Source: Acholoe squamosa
Taxonomy: Eukaryota > Annelida > Polychaeta > Phyllodocida > Polynoidae
NCBI GenBank assembly: GCA_949317995.1
Contig: OX439050.1
Coordinates: 17,438,061 to 17,502,060 of the forward strand
DNA length: 64,000 nt
Direction of reading: 5' to 3'
Part shown: in pieces, positions 10,551 to 24,969 of the stretch
Layout: every line of letters starts with the position of its first letter
How positions within the stretch are numbered: the stretch's first letter is position 1
Made by a program: the position numbers and the translations under genes
The notes under the pieces: model-generated
Database searches by the model: none
The model's input: only the letters and a program-made list of their open reading frames with translations
What the model was told of the DNA's origin: nothing

Positions 10551-13355
10551 AGTGGTCCTTATCTCGATCTCTCACTCCCCTAGCAGGCTATGATCCTGCA
10601 TAGCTCCACCCCATGTGTTCAGGGATACCATTAGGTATAGAGTTTGATTTCATTACGATAGTAATCAAACTCTTCTTAGTATAGGCTTAGAATCTAGACT
10701 GCTTCTTTCTCCAATACCCATGATTTCTGACGGTGAATTGGGAGTACCCAACCATAGCATATACCAATATACTGCACTCATCAGAAAGAGAAGAAAAACT
10801 AAAAAGGAAATTACTGTGCCCCTCAAAATCATTAGTCTAACATGAGGGATACCATGAACAACAGATTCAGATTCAGTTTATCCTCAAGATCAAAATAATC
10901 AACATGAAACAAGAATTTACATGTATATACCGATAGAATTCCTCAACATACTGGTATGTGACAGGAAGAGCCCGTGTGATGCGCATGCTCATAGTGTTAA
11001 GCTAGCCGCGCATGGGTAGGTGGGTAAGTCAGGTGCATGTCTGGGTAGGGGGTGGGGTTAGACCCTCCATCCATCATCCTGGATCCTGCCCTATCAATAG
11101 GTATGTGACTAACACAAACGAACCACACCATAGTGGTAAGGTCCAGACATTTTAACACCACCTAAAACCCTATATATCTCTTCTGACCCTGCCTGGCCTC
11201 TCTACAATCTGGATGCCTCTAGTCTTGATGTTTTAATTTATTGACACCACTAAGGGAAGGGGGGGGGGAGGGTATTCCTAATGGTCTTATATCAGCATTT
11301 AACCCCTCTATAAGTTCTATTCTAGATGTTTCATAATAAGGAATGTGTCTAACATGGTGATCCCCAGTGTACTATTAGAATATTTCCTTGGTAGAAGCTA
11401 CCACCTCTTTATTGTTCTTTTCATGGATTCTTCTTTTCAACACCTGTCACCTTTCCTCTTCTTATTTTTCATCTCCCATGTTAAATTTCAGATCTCACTA
11501 CAAGGATAATTGTTAAACTGGGCACTTTTACACCAATCATCTGATGAAGCTAAGAAAAAAGAACAATCTCTAGGTAGGAAAAAAAATCAAAGTTGAAACA
11601 GATGCAGCACATTCACCAATACTGGGGAATCCACTGAAAGCATATCACCTTTAAAATACAAGCAGATAGTGAACTTGAAAGCTTTCAAGTTGTGATCTTG
11701 AATAAAGTCAGATTGAGTCCATGAGCAGTACTAGATGTCACCCATACTGGGTGATGTCTGCCATTGAGCTGCTGTAGGGTAGATAAAATTCTGTTTGAGT
11801 CACTCAGCTACCTCAAGGTCACCAAAGGTCACCATAAGGAGCTCCTCAGAACCGTTAGCAGGGAATCATCTTAGGGACGCTTTGATGGCAAAGTTGAGAT
11901 ATCCTAAAAAAACTAAAATCCCTTAGCTGTCTGTGTAAATGTTCAGTCGTCGCTGGTTCCTTTTCACTGTTATCTCAGACAACATAATGGCGGCGTGAAA
12001 CAACAATTTCCAGCCATCGCCGCCATCTTGGATTGTCTCCATGGAGTCTTCCTCCCATTATCACTCACTCAAGGACTGTGCCTCATTATCGCTCACTCAT
12101 TGAAATTCTTCTATTATCGCCTGCTTAGAGAAGATCCCTTAACACTCCTCTATTATCGCTCAGCACAAAAGACATCTCTTATCGATTTCAGACCAGAGAA
12201 TGATTTCAAAATGGCGGGACCCTCCTTGTATAAGCTTAAATGACTTCCATATGGCACACTACTACTAAGGGTAATCTGTCAAAGAAGTAGAAATAACAAG
12301 AGGAGAAAGGGACTTAGTTACATTGGCACAGTGGTGGGTGAGTTGGTGGTGGGCGTATTCTACAACAATGTTTAGCCTGACTGGTGCCACATGTAGCCTC
12401 CTCTAGTATTCCTGTCATATCCACAAACACTCCACTACTCAAAAACTACTTGACAAATAACCTCAGGGAATCTGTTCTAAAGCAGACTTAGACATAGCCG
12501 ACATTCTAGCCTCTGCTGGCTTCCATGTCAATGATTTGGTTAGTGTATACCCTTCCTCTAAATCTCACGCTTCTTTTCTGATGGCATTTTAGTATTTTTG
12601 TATCAATTCTTTTTTCATCATTTTCTTCCATGTTTTATCATCCCAGGATGTGATAAGATCAGAAATTCGGTCGGGAATTCATGGGTTCCTTACTGTGCTT
12701 GGTGTATTGTGTTTGGAGAGTGAAGGGACGCAAACGCTGCGTCCCAACAGGGGGCGTTCTGCATAAGCAGCAAAATGTCGTCTGCTATCTACATCTCCTA
12801 CTGCTGTATCTATATGTAAGAGAACATGTTTTTGTCGTAACCCCTCCCTGGATGTTTACCTAGCGTCTCTTCCTACTCCTCCCAGGATAAAGGAAATCTG
12901 CAGTGGGTGGAGAGAGGGTTTCAAATCAGAGGTTACCAAAATAAGAGAGCAAGTGCAACAGTTTGGAAGATGTAGCAATAGACGCATGTAACTCACTACA
13001 TGTATAGTACTCTTTTTTCAGCTCAAATGTCGAGGGAGAAAGAGAGCGCTATCTGCCTATTTCTGTACTATTTAATCTCACTTTATAACTGCATAGTGGA
13101 ATAGGAAATGTTTTGATAGTGTTCTCAAAGATTGACAAAGGGAGATGATAAACCCGGGTGATAAACGTTTTGATGGAATGCGAATATGTGAGATGGGATT
13201 TAGATGCAGAACCTCTATAACCATTTCTCAAGGAACCTTGACTTAAATAAATAGTAATGACACATCTGCTATTAAACCTCGTTTACAACCGATGACATTA
13301 TAAAACCACACAAAGTCTCCTGTTGATGTCAGATCTAATTCATGGCACTGAACTT

Positions 13356-13570
13356 TTAACCCATTAAGGATCGCTGGTGCATGAGTGCAGTATACCCATT
13401 GGTCGTCATGATGCACCAATGAAGTGCAGGCGAGTATACTCTCCAGCTTTCATTTCTGCATCATGCCGATACCCCGGGAGTGCATGTATCATTCTTCCTC
13501 CAGGAGTGTATCAGCTCAGTAGAGTTGGTGCCGGAGTTGGCATAATGCATCATGATCTATAAACATTATT
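13356..13570. mobile_element. Family A MITE, right end lost
   Basis: The left end is TTAACCCATTAAGGATC, followed by CATGATGCACCAATG, TGCATCATGCCGA and GCATAATGCATCATG. No clear right terminal repeat. Confidence 0.65.
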
Positions 13571-14344
13571 CATTCATACTTTAATTGGAATGCAAAGGCA
13601 ATTTCTATTTGTACATGTGTGGAAAGGGGGTGGTGGTTGCTGTGTGGTTATCCCCTGATACTATGCAGAAGGCAGACGATCCAGCAGACAGCATTTTTAG
13701 CACTACAAACGTGCCGCACGGTCAGTGTATGGGGTGGTCCTTTCCTATAAAAGTGGACCTGATGTGGAATATTTGGGAATTCGAGACATTTAGATAATGC
13801 CTTTGTGGGTGAGTTCTAGAGGCACTGAGGCTAATTTCACTACAAATATGCTACAACCTGGCTAGAATATATAGGATAACCAAGTGCTGGTCATAATTTG
13901 ATCAGACAGGCTTATCATGATGAGACAAACTGTGCTCTTTGAACTAAATTCAGAGGCACATGGAAACTATAGGTCTGATATTTTTTCAGGTCATCAAAAA
14001 TAGATGTTCACGAATAAATAATGATATAAGAGGGGAGAAAGTAGGAAAGTAGCACATTTTAGTACTCATCTTCTCCCTGTAGAAACAGACTACAACCCCC
14101 CCCCCCTTCCATTTCCCGCCAAATAACAATCTGGTTATCTGAGTGGGAAGCAGCTGAGAAAACCTGGGTGCATGTCCGGAATGGCTGCCCAGATAACCGT
14201 ATGTGATATGCTGACCAGGGGTTAGGTAGGTATGTTAGAAGGGGTAGGGGGCTATAGGTTGTTGGAGAGAGTTTTCAGGGGTCAGACCATTCTATTATTT
14301 GAGAGGAGGATTTTGTCTCAGTAGATCCGCTGTAGGAGGTTAGA

Positions 14345-14490
14345 TTAACCCTTCAAGGACTCTATGTCGCCTGCAAGTTCATTGTACTTTGTTTTCATGA
14401 TGCACTAATGCAGCACTGGCAACACCAGCACTGCATTGGTGCATCATGCCAACCATTTAGAGCTGTATCAAGCTCTGTGGGGTTACAATG
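14345..14490. mobile_element. Family A MITE, left half
   Basis: TTAACCCTTCAAGGAC, then CATGATGCACTAATGCAGCA and an inverted CAGCACTGCATTGGTGCATC. The element stops near 14490 in unrelated sequence. Confidence 0.65.
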
Positions 14491-16298
14491 ACACTGGAAT
14501 TCGGGAAGGCTGCGATTTTATGCATTTGACAAAATATATAACAGCTATATGCCGCCAATAAAGGCTTACTAATGTGTAGTGGGAGCTCAGCCTGACTACC
14601 TGGTATATTACCGGTAGTAGTGTCCTGGTATCTACAGGAGATGAATGAGGTGGGTTGATGGGTTCCGGATCTAACCCTTTAGTCTAACCCCAGTCTTCCT
14701 CCCCCCCCTCCCCCCTCCCACCACCACACACAGAGAGACAGTAACAATCGCCGTTTTCCTATTGTATCCCATTGACCACATCACAGAGCACAGAGCCCCA
14801 TATAGCACCTATACCTCCGGGAGTCGTTCCTAGAACATAGCACTACTTCAGTACCTGATCTATCATGGCTGAAACTAGATATTCACCTCTAGATTACAAG
14901 GAAACCCCAGACACACTTTGATAATAAACCAAACACACAATACCTGTGGGTTTGTTTCCAGGGAGTCTGTAAAGTTAACCCCTAATCAGTGTGACTTGAC
15001 ACCACATTCCCTTTATTTTACTGGGAAATACCTCATGAAAATTACTTTCAAGTACATGAAAAGCAATACTAGTAGAAGAGAGGGAAAATGTCTTCTGTTC
15101 AAGCCATGACTACACAGACATCCCCACAGACAGCCTTGTGATGGTATTTGGGAATGCAAGTTGAGTCGGGCACTTCTTCCTTGCTGGAAATGACCGTTTT
15201 TTTTTCCAAATGATTTGTGACGTACTGAGAGTTTTGTACAAAATGAACAACGTGTGTGTCCCGCTGCTGAAAAATACATAAACCAGTCTACTCCTATTTT
15301 AGCCAGGGGTAGAGGGGTGAAAGTGAAAAGGGCCTTTGGGGATATGGGAGGTGTGTGGTGGTGGGGGGGGGGGGGTCTGAGAGAAGTGTGAGGGGTTGAT
15401 TGCTGTTGTCAGTGGCACATTACCACCTATCATTGGCGGCTATAGACACACGTTAGACGCCAGCCCTGACTCACTCCCACCTGGGAACTGCACAGCAGAC
15501 GACATCCTGCCCGTTTTCGCGCCAAAACGTAATCCTGCCTCAAAGCGATGAACATCGCCCCAAATTCACTAACATTTGAAGAAAAGTTGTCGATGGGAAT
15601 GCCCGACTTGTCCCAGAGATAAAATGTTGCAGAATTAAGAGATTATTTCTGAGATTTGTCAGATGTTTTCTCGTTGTAATGTTTTGTATCAGGATTTTCT
15701 CTGAAATCCAGTGAAATGGGCCTCGGTGTCGGTGTCGGTTTATCTACCTTGGCAATGTAGCCCAACTCAATGTGTGGTCTTATTATCTGTGCAATGAATA
15801 TCCATGACAATCCCTCCCCCTACCCTCTATTTATGTTATCTCTCTTTTCATTCATTTCAAACCTGATTTACTTTTACAGATAATAACTTCTGCCTCCCAA
15901 AGGTCTACTCAATTTTAATTGGTTGCTATGGTTACCCAACCACCCCTCTCAAAAGATGTATGCCGACGACGATCGAGATCAGATTGTCATATAAAAACAC
16001 TCAGGCATTATCGATGTTGACCCCAATTCTCTTCATTTCATCCTTTTATATCAGAAAAAAGGAAATAATCAAATAATGGCATTTAAAAAAGGGAGAGTTG
16101 TGGAAAGGGACGGTCATTTATCATCGGCGTCCCATCAGCGTTCCTGAGTCACGTGATGGGTTCGGTGATTATAGCAGACGACTTTTGTCTACTTTTGTCT
16201 CTGGGAGCAGACGGTATTTAGAAGCAGATAGGCGCGGCAGGGAAAAGGGCCTTAGCCCCCACCCCACCCAAATACTGCCCTCTAACCGACCTTTATAT

Positions 16299-16640
16299 GC
16301 CTTTCAAGGGCCGCATGATGCCTCCAAGTTCCCTTGTCGTGACCCTGTACCAATGGAGTGCTGGAGAGTCTAGTTCTTGATCATGTTAGATGATGAAGTC
16401 CTGCTCGCTAAGACTCCATTTGTGTATCATGCCGACCTGGTTAGCATACCAACCGTGCAGGGTCATAACTCATGATGATGCGTGTATGATACTTGTGAGG
16501 GGACTCAACAGGGCTGCATTCATGCATCATGACAACAAGTGACAGGGATTGAAGTCTTTAGGGTTTTCCTGGATTCAGGATTTTTTTTAATTCCAGAGAC
16601 CTCTTCATTCTCATACAATATTTATATTCAAGGTTTTTTT
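16299..16640. mobile_element. Family A fragment joined to family B repeat
   Basis: GCCTTTCAAGGGCCGCATGA starts an A copy that runs to GCATTCATGCATCATGAC near 16530. From about 16550 the B motif TTGAAGTCTTTAGGGTTTTC follows. The junction also occurs elsewhere, so B may be part of a longer A variant. Confidence 0.5.
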
Positions 16641-17572
16641 TTATTGAGGGTTTCATATTTGTGCTTGGCTAGCTTTATCCATGAATTGGTTATGATGCTT
16701 TAAACTTAAAGTAGTATGTGGCCCTAAAAGTGCCCTACCCCACCCACCTGGGAGATCCTGGTTCATACTATGCCCCCCCCCCCCCCACAAACCCTCTAAG
16801 CACCAGGGTTGTAGATTAGAGGTGAATAGAAGGGAAATGAAGATAAATCAGGTCCAAGTAGGATTAGATCACTAGATTGATGACATTTTTTACCACACCC
16901 ACCTCCCCTCAGGTCCTGGTTCAATCTATGGTCAGTCTAACCTCTACCACCCCCTCAGTCACCCCCCCCCCCCACAGCCTATTGTGTAGGACATGGGGTC
17001 TGGGTGATTAGAGGGGGAGCAAAAATAAAATAAAAAAAAAACATCCGTGAGATACTGGACATAGAGACCAGAGAAATCGAATACCAAGGAATGCAGATAA
17101 AGTATAAGGAAATATATGTATACACATCAGCCCAGATAAGAAACGATGGAAAAAAGCTTTTTCATAGAAAAAAAAACAAGTTATATAAAAAAAAAATTAG
17201 CTATTATCTAATATTCAGAGAAAAAGAGGGTATGGCCATACATTCATTTAGCATGATACCAGTGAATTTTTGTAATAAACTCAGTACAATGTAAAGGACA
17301 ACATGTTCAAAAGCAGATAGGGTGCTCCCCTTTTACCGCCCACATGCCCTTATTTACCATCCTTAGAAAAAGGGGCAGTCATTCAGATGTGGAATGAGAA
17401 ATCACTCCTTCATTTGATGTATTGATGTCCCCAATAAATAGAGCGCTGGGGCTTGTGGGCAGACGCCGTGACGTCACCAGACATTGGTCAGGTGGTCTAT
17501 GGGTGAAGACGGATCCTTCACATCCACACGCGCGGGGGAAGCTGGGAAATTCAGGTTGGCTGGCTCTCTTTG

Positions 17573-17612
17573 TACCCCCCCCCCCACACACACACACACA
17601 ACCACACACACA
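17573..17612. repeat. Poly-C joined to (CA)n
   Basis: A CCCCCCCCCC run passes directly into (CA)n. Same-type composites occur near 18387, 22359, 45846, 56209, 56923 and 58259. Confidence 0.85.
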
Positions 17613-19139
17613 CACATTACCTGGTCGCCTCCAGTAGGTACCAACATAAAAAGGCACTTAGACTGCCAATTTATGGAAACTATAACTTAGGCCCCAGCTC
17701 TGCCTCCAGACACGATCTCTATATTGTCAATGGTCTAACTGTAGACTTTTACTCAGACATTACTTAAAAGGACCAAATACATAAGGCCGCCTTTTAAGTC
17801 ATTTTTCCTCCTCCTCCCCTCCTCTCAATACCTCACCTTTTAAATGGAGGTCCCTGATAAATCATGTCGTGTTAAAAGGACACTTATCAAGTTGTTTCAC
17901 AGACCGAAGGGAACTTGGGTGGGAGCATTAAGTGTAGAAAATTAAGATAAAATGAAAAGAGGCAACTATAAAATTTGAAAACCGGGTAGGAAATTAGAAA
18001 TCGTAGATCACCCAGTTGTCTTGTCCTCATGTCTTCCCCCTCCTACACTCAGGAATATTAGTTCATGGGTAATAACTTGAACATAACACCCCTCGCCCTC
18101 AAAGTAGGGATTTCTGGTGTCCATATTCAATGCCACCTCCAGAACCTAAGAGTTCCACACCTGCCTCACCTCCACACAGGAGAGTTCCATACTAGCTTCC
18201 TGTTAGTGGGCAGTATGCCTTTCTGACCTCCCTTTGTGGAGAGGTGGAGAGGGGTAATGGTGGCTGTGTAGGGTCATTATGGGGTGGATTAGTAGTGGGA
18301 TGGCCAGGTCCCCCAGGTGGGAGGTTGGTGTATCTACCTGTAATTGGTTCATCACTCACCCCTAGCTGATGATAACCCAGGTGGACAATGAGTAGTGGTG
18401 TGTTTGTGTGAGTGGGGGGGGGGGTCACAATTATACTGGGCAAGAAAGGGGGGCTAGAGTAGAAGAGAGAAAATAGCAATATGGGGACTTAGATTCTAAG
18501 ATAAGATGTCTTGAAAATGATCAATCAGGATCAGCAGCGAGGTATATAGAGGTCGGTGAGGTTTGTGCGTGCTTAAATGTCCCACCTGTCCTCCAGATGA
18601 TGTATAAGTTACTGTAGTAATTAGTGCATTGGGTCCTTTTATAGAATCAGTAGTGGTGGTGCACTTTATCAAATACCTCCTGAAGGTATTTGCCCGTAAA
18701 TATTGCTTTACTATACTGGCACTATAAGAACACAGGCAAAAACCGTCATCGTTACCATGGTAACATGGGTCCTCCTGTATCTATGATGACTTTTTGTGTC
18801 CACCCCCTCCATCCCCCCTATGTACACTTGTTTTAGAAAAGAGAATCCTAAGATGTCTTTACTATTTGTAGCCATGTACATGCCTTTGCGGCGAATGTGC
18901 ATGGTGCATCAACTGTACATCTGGATATATAAGCCTGTATGGGGGAGAATGTCTTAAGCTAGCCTTTTAACTAACAGAAAGGGAAGCCTATGTACATGTA
19001 CATATGGTGTCCTTCACTTGGAACATTATACTATATGTGTTTGTGGCCGTATATCTGTATGCTTCTCTTTCATATATCTATATGGTCATATATGTAGGAT
19101 AGGGATTGACATTTACCCTTGTATGTACTGCTCTAACCT

Positions 19140-19325
19140 TTTTAATGGTACCTGTCACATAATGGTTTTGATAGTACATCATTCCCATTGGTCATCATGA
19201 TGCACCATTGGGGTGGTTGCAATGCTGCATAATGCCAACCTATTACAAATGTATCAAACATTTGGCAGGACGCATGAGCCTGATTTACCCATCAGTTCTG
19301 CATTCATGAATCATACAGACAAAGT
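19140..19325. mobile_element. Family A MITE, diverged
   Basis: GTCATCATGATGCACCATTG, TGCATAATGCCAACC and CTGCATTCATGAATCAT mark an old copy without recognisable termini. Confidence 0.5.
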
Positions 19326-19745
19326 GGCATAGTCAAATTTAGATAAAATGACCATATTGCCCTTAATAAATAATATATAGTATTGCAGCATATAGGTATG
19401 GAGTGTGATGTGTTTGTGTACTGTACATGTAGTACATCATTTGGAGGATATTAAATGATGTCATTACCTCCACCCACATCCGGAAAACCTAATACCATTA
19501 AGGTATGACTTACTGCAAATTGAAAACTGGATAGCAAATGATAAAACTGATTTAATAACCAATCTATTTTTATCTGTCCCTCTGTGTTCGCACTGGCTGA
19601 CTTTTAATATGCTGTTTTGCTCGGAGAGAAGAGAGAATATCAAAAAGGGATATTCGTTTCAAAGATCTTTCAGTGTATTGAATGACAAAGAGAGTTATAA
19701 ATAGGTTTTTATACAGTCCTTTTTATATAGAGCTGTAAAGAGGGA

Positions 19746-19982
19746 TTAACCCTTTAAGGACTGCATATTTTAATGTACACAAAGCCTTTATGGTCAGCAC
19801 ATATTATTTAATGTGGCTATGTAAGTAGCTCTCCTGGGCTGCATTTGTCATCACTCCACCAGCACTTCAATTCAGAGTTGTAGCACACCCTTAGGGCCGG
19901 CATGATGCACCAATGCAGCTCGGACCAGCATTGATGCATCATACCGACAAATGGATAGGATCTGGGAAGCTTAAAGGGTTAG
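19746..19982. mobile_element. Family A MITE, complete (237 bp)
   Basis: TTAACCCTTTAAGGACTGC on the left and GCTTAAAGGGTTAG on the right: a good type copy. Its terminal inverted repeats are about 14 bp. The interior has CATGATGCACCAATGCAG and TTGATGCATCATACCGAC. Confidence 0.8.
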
Positions 19983-20905
19983 GAGTGTACACTGATATGC
20001 ACCTCCGCCCTCATTGTTACCTTCTTGTGATACCTGAGAACCCACCTGTAAGCTCTTAATCACCCTATACCCCTCCCATATACACACATCCTTACATGCA
20101 CACTAGTCCACGAAGTCCTTTCCATGCCCTCTACAAGTCTCTGATGACCTTTGACTGGGCATTATTCTTGGTGTAAATGGTGAGATGCAAATCTCATCCT
20201 CATTGTGGACGTTAGGGTCTTCTACAACAGAATAATGGCAATTGATATGTTCTGACATAGTGTTAATATATAATTTCTCCCTCGCCTACACATTCTGTTA
20301 GAGGAGTGAAAGAAAGGCGCAAAGATGAATACTCCGTGGTGATTCTACCAAAACTATTAAAATCAAATCAAAAACAAGTAAACGACAATGTAGCCTTTTC
20401 CATGTAGCCAAGTGGCTGGCTGCTTTTCATTTACATCGACAGTACTGGGCCTACACTGTTTTATACTACATTTTTTGAACAGGTGCGCATAGTGTTGTAA
20501 TAGATAGTGTATGGAAGTGAATACCACGGCTATTGAATATATGTGTGCTTGATTTGTATTGACCTTTAAGCTGTACTGCTGGATCTGACAGACAGTGCTG
20601 TATTAGGGTTGTTCTGCTGTCAACTGTCAATGTTTGCTGTCACTGTCACGAGGCGACCTTTTCTACACCCACTTCCGACATGACAATCATGGAGACTGAA
20701 CACATGTGATCTGTGACGTAAACTGACGTACAGTGCCTCGTTTTGAGAAGTTTAACATTTCCCGTGTGACGTAAAACATCTTGGATACCCAGGGGGTAGG
20801 AAGGGATTTGAAGGTCATGCCATCTGTTAACGGTACATTGTTCATGTAGGGGCCTACACTACTTTAGAATAGGCTACAGACATAGAAAACAAAAAGTAAA
20901 CAGGG

Positions 20906-21045
20906 CTTATCCCTTCCAGGAGCGCATTGCACTTTCATGAATCATGCCAACCCTACATGATTGGTGCATTAGAAAAGTGTCAGAACATTTGATGCACATA
21001 TGCATTGCTAGCACTGCTTTGGTGCATCATGTCGACCTGGGAATT
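20906..21045. mobile_element. Family A MITE fragment
   Basis: TTATCCCTTCCAGGAGCGCA resembles the left end. ATGAATCATGCCAACC and TTTGGTGCATCATGTCGACC follow. The right end is absent. Confidence 0.45.
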
Positions 21046-22446
21046 ATTTCTTAGGCATTTTGTGCTCCTTGTTCAAAGGCTGCATGCAAGGAAAACACAT
21101 AGAAACGAGAAAGAGAAAAGTCACATCATGGACATGGATAGGAATGAAACAAGACAGTTGATTTTTATCTGCACTTCTGTCCCACAGAATTTATTGTCCT
21201 GTTGTATTTTGTTGTTTGACAAACAGCACATCTAAAGTGACTATAGATAACGTAAATGTGACGTAGACCACAGAAACTGGCGTAGGCCACACGTCATCTT
21301 GACATCCGGGCTCTATGTAGGCTGACCAGCTGCCCGTGTTTGTACCGCTTAGGCCGAGCATAGACACTCAGGGTAGGCTCTGCGAGCATCGCCTTCCGTG
21401 CTCTTGCTGCCACCTGGTGGTGATAGTGGCGTGTAGCGTCCAAATGTCACGTGACCTTTACCTGCAGCATTCTGGGAATACCACGTGACTGGTCACATGA
21501 CAGCTTAGTGTGACGTGAACATGGCTAGTTACATAGCAGCTTTAGCACCTTTTGATGTTTTTACTTTGCCCCTGACCATCCTGCTCGACTTTTGGAAAGA
21601 AAAAGGACCAAATATCTAGATAATAGTGAATCCATCATGAAAGGTCTACAAGTTCAGTGCTACTTAATCAGAAACTACCAGATCTGTCTTGCTTGTATTT
21701 GTTAAGCGCCTGGGTAACAAATGAGAGAAATAATCAAGGAGAATTTGCTGTCTTTAGTTTAACTATACAATTTCCCCAATAAAGGGATAATCTGAGTGTT
21801 ATTAGCTATTGCAGAGGCCATTATCTGGGTTGAAGCCATATATAGGTAAAGGAAGCTATGTGGCTTCTGGTGCAGCTATAAATAGATTACCCTGGATGGT
21901 CTGGCACGATATTGAACCGGGTGCAGACCCTGCACGTGTGATGCTAGTGTCAGAGGAGATAAAACAATGAATTCATTGTTGAATATAAATTGACATCAAG
22001 TTTACCTAATTATTAACTTTGTATTAAGACATGTCTTTTTGTCCCTTTCAGGTAAGTGTACACAAGACGAGTTTACGGTAACTACATGATGTGTGACGGG
22101 CCGAGATAAGTAACTGGAATTATAAGAAATCTTAAAATTATTTCAGGATTTATTTACCTAGGTCTTTTTTTTAATACACTAGGTAGAGGTAGAGAACGGG
22201 GTAAAATCAACAGCCATAACTGTAGACTACATATGTGGGCTGTACACTATTGTCAACATGTAGATTTAATGAATTCCTCCTCTTGCACCCTCTCTAAAAA
22301 TTCTGTCTGGAAGCATGTACAGAAGCCAAGACCTCTACTGTAGGGGTGCAGGTTAGGCTGTGTGTGTGGGGGTGGGGGGGGTGGGGGAATAACGGTGGGG
22401 TATTCCCGCTTATCGGATTCCTTAGTGGGCTGACCCCTGCTGAAGC

Positions 22447-22512
22447 TGATACCTTGTGAGATAAGGACTGATAACAGCGAGCTGATGGGTACCAGGTGTT
22501 ACATAATGCACC
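22447..22512 (-). repeat. Family C fragment (inverted)
   Basis: GATAAGGACTGATAACAGC with GATGGGTACCAGGTGTTACA is the reverse complement of the block at 38716-38785, and shares the TTATCAG/GCTGGTT theme of the full family C copies at 33868 and 57964. Confidence 0.5.
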
Positions 22513-22554
22513 CTGAAAAGTCGGCACTGAATGGAAGGAATTTTCTCATCCCTA

Positions 22555-22800
22555 GAAACAATTTCTTGTGAATTCACGAGAAATTCATGTGATTTCACAA
22601 GAAAATTTGGTGTAATTCACGTTATTGATCACGTGAATTCACGTGAATTTGTGAGCAGCAATTCATGTGAAATTCAGCAGTCACATGAAATTCATACGAT
22701 TTCATGTGAATTTCACATGTAGGCCTACATGCATCTGACAATAAAATGTGAAGAACTCGTGAAATTCACAAGATTTCACAAGAATTTCTACTGAACCAAA
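22555..22800. repeat. Dense array of GAATTCACGTGAATT-like palindromes
   Basis: Short near-palindromes (GTGAATTCACG, TTCATGTGAAATTC, GATCACGTGAATTCACGTG, TTTCATGTGAATTTCACATG) are packed into about 245 bp. CACGTG and CACATG cores recur. It is a degenerate palindromic satellite or a slippage product; no ORF of note. Confidence 0.65.
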
Positions 22801-24969
22801 TTTACACCAAATTTACTCGTGTCAAAGTGGTGAAAAGTCGTTCCTTGTTTCCAGGGAATTGGTCAATATTGTATCCCGCTAGGTTCCTATAGGGTGTAAC
22901 CTACTGTACAGGGGTTGTGGAACAGGTGAGGGGTTATCAATACCCCTTTTACCTCACTAGGTGGCGCTCCGGCTCACTGACACAGTTCATCATACGGGTC
23001 TTACCGCGCCCACCCACGTGATCGACGCCATCTTGTACATGAAGTGTTTGAATATTGTAAAGAGAGCGCACGCCCCAACGTGCCTTACAGGCAAATGAGA
23101 TACACATGGAAAACTGATTTGGCCCTAAAGACTTGAAGTCGTGCTTATTGCTACTGTGTTTTTGGTATCTTATAAATTCACGAATTGCAGATTGGAATAA
23201 ATTCATGACCAAGAGAGACCTCCTTGGTTTCATATTCAGAAACAAGCCTGGGGGGGGGGGGGGGTGACTAACCCATCCCCACAATAGTACAATCTATGTA
23301 TGTATACTAAGGCCTATAATGAATAGGTTTCAGAAGATCTGAGCAAATTACAGTGAGTAAGAATACATGTATATTTTGTACGACTTGGGTGATCTGGGTG
23401 GCCCTGGTGGCAAAGGCAGGGGGTTTCCCACATTTGGTTTTGATATCGTCATGTACTTGTAGTTTTTGCTCTGCCCAGTTTGACGCCGTATCCACGTACA
23501 GATAACGAGTCTCGTGAAGTCTCGTATTGCCCGCTGGTGGCGCCCCCTTCAGTAATTGGTGATGAATCACACTAAGATCGCAAAAATAAATGTCTGAGTT
23601 ATCTCAGTTAAATCTTCAGCCTGACTGAGTCGGTTTTATACAGCACCAGAACAGGTTATCTCATGACCCCTTACAAAAATATGGAAATTCAAATTGGAAT
23701 TGTCTTGGAACATTCCATTTAGCTCTGGGGAAAATGGCTAAAATGCACGTTCTAAAACAATTGGCCTATGCTGTGGATGCTGACGATATTGCAGTCTCAT
23801 CACCATTTGTCAAGGACCTGCAAGGGTAGACTTGAAAGACATAATTGAAATTACCCAAGTATTAGAAGATTACATAGAAGAGAAGGTGTTTCTATAGAGA
23901 ACTGTCTTACCCCTGGTCGTTCAACCTGTAGGTCCGTGTAACATCCATTTCTCTGCCTTGTCCCTCTAGTATGGCTTGTTTTTAGCTGTGCTGTTTTTGT
24001 ATCTCCCCTGCTTTATGACGTTTGACGTGAGGACAGATCCTACCAGGATGAAATCTAAAATAAACCTAACATAATTTTCACATTGAGGAGGAGGTGCCAA
24101 GTCTCCAGCCAGCCCCTGGTGGAGATAAATAGAAAATATAGCTCAACGGCTGGAGGCGGTCGGGCGGTTTTATACGCCTATATTCCCCTTTTTAATATTC
24201 GAATGAATAAAAACAAATGAAGCTTTTCATATCCCTGTGATGACATCCACATGTCTTGGTAGCCATCAGAAAATTAGAGCCTCGTCGGCGTATTACCCAC
24301 ACCCAGGGTAGTGAGAGGATTTGTCATCGGGGTCGGGATGAGGGCTAGACGAGGCCTGCCCCGTCTAACAAATCCCCCCTTCTCCTTTTCATTTCACCAG
24401 TACTAGGTCTACACTGGTCTACACTGCCTCTGACTAATGGACTGAGTAGGACAAGGTGGGGGTAAGAACCTTTTGGGGCTGGGGTTGATTGTAAATTTAA
24501 AGTTTTCAATATTCAATATCCCTTATCCTCCGAGTCAGTTTTCAAGAAAACATGCACACCATCTGATGAATGTAGAGATAATGTCAATTATCGCATTCTA
24601 TTTCTTGTTATACTAAAAAAAATTAAAGTTGAAACTCGATGATCCCCACATCCGTTCTCTTTCCAATTTAATTCAGAGCTGTACAGCTCATTCATTGCGT
24701 ATACAAACCTTTTCCTCAAAATCAATCTCAATCTCCATAAAACGAGTCACAAAACATACACGTTTAGAAATTGAATTGTAAGAATTTAAGTAAGAAACAT
24801 GAGACATCACGTCGCCATACAGTTTCACCAAGCTACAAACAAAGACATATATTTTTATCTTTGTAAATAAAGTAAGAGTGAACTGAAAGTCGATACGCTG
24901 TTATCGCAATAAGGCCTATCTCCTATTGTCATGTTTTGGAGTATCAATTAGCAGCGTCCACTTTGTCTG

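Larger units (their letters stand above)
10551..22446. other. Gene-free stretch with scattered MITEs
   Basis: No coding exon recognised. It holds family A copies, poly-C/poly-G runs (near 14097, 15362, 16772, 16964) and (CA)n. A compact CACGTG cluster (near 21448, 21482, with CACATGAC near 21495) and an inverted CTCF-like CCACCTGGTGG at 21410 lie between 21400 and 21520. Confidence 0.5.
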
